DNA of 64,000 bases from Pseudomonas moorei (GTDB lineage: Bacteria > Pseudomonadota > Gammaproteobacteria > Pseudomonadales > Pseudomonadaceae). Positions 62,471 to 64,000 of the stretch are shown one piece after another (position 1 is the stretch's first letter; each line of letters starts with the position of its first letter). The notes below the pieces were generated by a model. That model ran no database searches, was not told the origin of the DNA, and saw only the letters and a program-made list of their open reading frames with translations. The stretch covers positions 310,001 through 374,000 of the forward strand of contig NZ_VZPP01000003.1 of the NCBI RefSeq assembly GCF_008801475.1, read 5' to 3'. The translations under genes were made by a program, and so were the position numbers.

Positions 62471-64000
62471 GCGCACTCTGGCCCTACTGGTTCCGCCCCT
62501 GGTGGCTGCTGTTGCTGCCATTGCTTGGCTGGTTGCTCTGGCAACTCTGGCATCGGCAGAAACGTGCCGGGCGCTGGCAGATGATTCTGCCGCCCGCCTT
62601 CCACTCGGCATTGCTCAGTGGTGGCAACGGACGCGACAGCAAACTGCCGTGGATCGCCCTTGGCGTGGCCTGGCTGCTGACCGTGTTCGCACTGTTGGGC
62701 CCGAGCTGGGAACGTGTCGAGCAACTGAGCCAGAAACCCGCCGACCCATTGGTGGTGCTGCTGGAGTTGACCCCGGAGATGCTCGCCGCCGACGTTCAGC
62801 CCAACCGCCTGGAGCAGGCCCGGCGCAAGCTGTTCGACCTGCTGCAAAATCGCAGTGATGCGCAGACGGCCATCGTCGTATACGCCGGCAGTGCGCACGC
62901 CCTCGTCCCCCTGTCGGATGATTTGGCCACCAGCCACAATCTGCTCGATGCCCTCAAGCCGTCGCTGATGCCCGAAGCCGGCCATCGCGCCGACCTCGCG
63001 GTGGCCAAGGCCCTGACCTTGCTGCAACAGGCCGCCCTCGGCGATGGCCGGATCCTGTTGATTGGTTCATCTCTCACGGAGCAGGAACGCTTGGGGATTC
63101 GCCGCGCGCTGAGCGGCAAATCAACGCAGTTTCTGATGCTCGGCATCGGCACCGCCGAAGGTGCGCCGATCACTCAGGAAGATGGCAGTTTCCTCAAAGA
63201 TGAACAGGGCGCGATTCTGGTGCCTCGTCTGGACGACGCTGGCCTCAAAGCCTTCGCCAGTGACCTGGATGGACATTATCGCCAGGCGCGCCTGGACGAT
63301 ACCGACCTGCGCGCCCTCGGCCTGCTCGACGGCCCGCGCAACCTGCGCAACGACGGTCAGACCCTGCGCCTGGACACCTGGGCCGATCAGGGTTACTGGC
63401 TGCTGCTGCCCTTGTTGTTGCTGGCGGCCTGCGCCGGCCGTCGCGGCTGGCTGTTCTGCCTGCCGCTGTTGCTGGCATTGCCACAGTCGAGCTATGCCTT
63501 CGACTTTCAGGACCTGTGGCTGCGCCCCGACCAACAGGGTCAACACCTGCTCAAGCAGAAACGCCCGGCAGAAGCGGCACAACATTTCGAAGATCGCCAA
63601 TGGCAAGGTGTGGCCCTTTACGAGGCCGGTGATTACACCGGCGCCGCCCAGCGGTTCGCCGAAGGCAATGACGCCCACGCCCACTACAATCGTGGCAATG
63701 CCCTGGCCAAAAATGGCGAACTGGAAGCCGCGCTGGACGCCTACGATCAGGCGCTGGAGCGCCAGCCGGACTTGCGCCCGGCCCTGACCAACAAGGCACT
63801 GGTGGAAGCCCTGATCAAGCAGCAACAGACCCCGCCTGCCGCCGAGCCGGACAAGGCCTCCACTGAAGAGCCGCAGACGCCGCCCCAGGAATCACCGTCC
63901 GGCGCCACCTCGACGCAACCGTCGGGCACGGGCGAACCGAAGGCCGAAAGCGAGGACGCCCAATCCGCCACCGAACAACCACCAGCCCGCCCGACCCGCC
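62467..64000 (+). CDS. VWA/TPR membrane protein, BatB/BatC-like, copy B (partial)
   Basis: At least 511 residues; the gene runs off the window. N-terminal helices and a VWA-fold domain are followed by a membrane segment near 310-340 and TPR repeats (AHYNRGNALAKNGELEAALD near residue 400). The tail is Pro/Glu/Ser-rich. In place of the DxSxS MIDAS signature the sequence reads LVVLLELTPEMLAADVQ, so the metal-binding Asp and both Ser are absent. Metal-dependent ligand binding by this VWA domain is therefore doubtful. The paralogue at 28666 keeps an intact site. Confidence 0.9.
   Translation, partial: MSALWPYWFRPWWLLLLPLLGWLLWQLWHRQKRAGRWQMILPPAFHSALLSGGNGRDSKLPWIALGVAWLLTVFALLGPSWERVEQLSQKPADPLVVLLELTPEMLAADVQPNRLEQARRKLFDLLQNRSDAQTAIVVYAGSAHALVPLSDDLATSHNLLDALKPSLMPEAGHRADLAVAKALTLLQQAALGDGRILLIGSSLTEQERLGIRRALSGKSTQFLMLGIGTAEGAPITQEDGSFLKDEQGAILVPRLDDAGLKAFASDLDGHYRQARLDDTDLRALGLLDGPRNLRNDGQTLRLDTWADQGYWLLLPLLLLAACAGRRGWLFCLPLLLALPQSSYAFDFQDLWLRPDQQGQHLLKQKRPAEAAQHFEDRQWQGVALYEAGDYTGAAQRFAEGNDAHAHYNRGNALAKNGELEAALDAYDQALERQPDLRPALTNKALVEALIKQQQTPPAAEPDKASTEEPQTPPQESPSGATSTQPSGTGEPKAESEDAQSATEQPPARPTR

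Overview
The window is high-GC gamma-proteobacterial chromosome that reads as a Pseudomonas of the fluorescens group. The reasons are a treS/glgE trehalose-glycogen locus, a MuxABC-OpmB type efflux operon, a 180-kDa-class NAD-glutamate dehydrogenase next to a MoxR/VWA operon, a Pseudomonas-type orphan cbb3 oxidase cluster, and about a dozen Pseudomonas-style REP/REPIN elements with GAGC(A/C)GGCTCGCTCC cores. I see no rRNA, tRNA, insertion sequence, prophage or CRISPR array.

Layout. 0-2.2 kb: start of treS and all of glgE (minus). 2.4-3.5 kb: a 54-residue proline-rich protein, an MgtC/SapB membrane protein and a DUF3203-type protein. 3.7-6.6 kb: a CcoG-type ferredoxin and a GntR/MocR regulator resembling MpaR. 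6.8-9.7 kb: an SDR oxidoreductase and an MHYT-GGDEF-EAL c-di-GMP protein. 10-19 kb: muxA-muxB-muxC-opmB (minus). 19.2-20.4 kb: tpx and a YciI-like protein. 21.2-39.6 kb: thirteen co-directional genes, namely two DUF1254/DUF1214 exported proteins, a beta-barrel protein, MoxR, DUF58, DUF4381, two VWA proteins, a BatD-like protein, an exported HAD phosphatase, an arylsulfatase, a membrane-anchored spermidine-synthase-like protein and an octaheme cytochrome c with HEAT/TPR repeats. 39.8-43.9 kb: a siroheme nitrite/sulfite reductase with DUF934 partner (minus), then a frameshifted orphan ccoN and its small ccoQ-like partner (plus). 44-51.1 kb: small accessory genes (GNAT, LysR, AhpD-like/MocR divergent pair, monooxygenase, cupin, lipoprotein, orphans). 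51.2-58.7 kb: gdhB, a zinc-ribbon orphan and an acidic small protein. 59-64 kb: a second, canonical MoxR-DUF58-DUF4381-VWA-VWA/TPR operon, cut by the window end.

How the genes fit. ccoG, the MpaR-like regulator, the siroheme reductase/DUF934 pair and ccoN/ccoQ correspond to what I recall as the contiguous cyanide-inducible cluster PA4129-PA4134 of P. aeruginosa. Here it is in two pieces about 33 kb apart, and the oxidase subunit carries a one-base deletion. The 21.2-39.6 kb block is the best candidate for an undescribed system: a MoxR/VWA chaperone module locked by 4-bp overlaps to a periplasmic phosphatase and sulfatase, followed by an octaheme cytochrome. It is a diverged paralogue of the housekeeping MoxR operon at the right edge, and two of its genes carry REPIN insertions that stay in frame.
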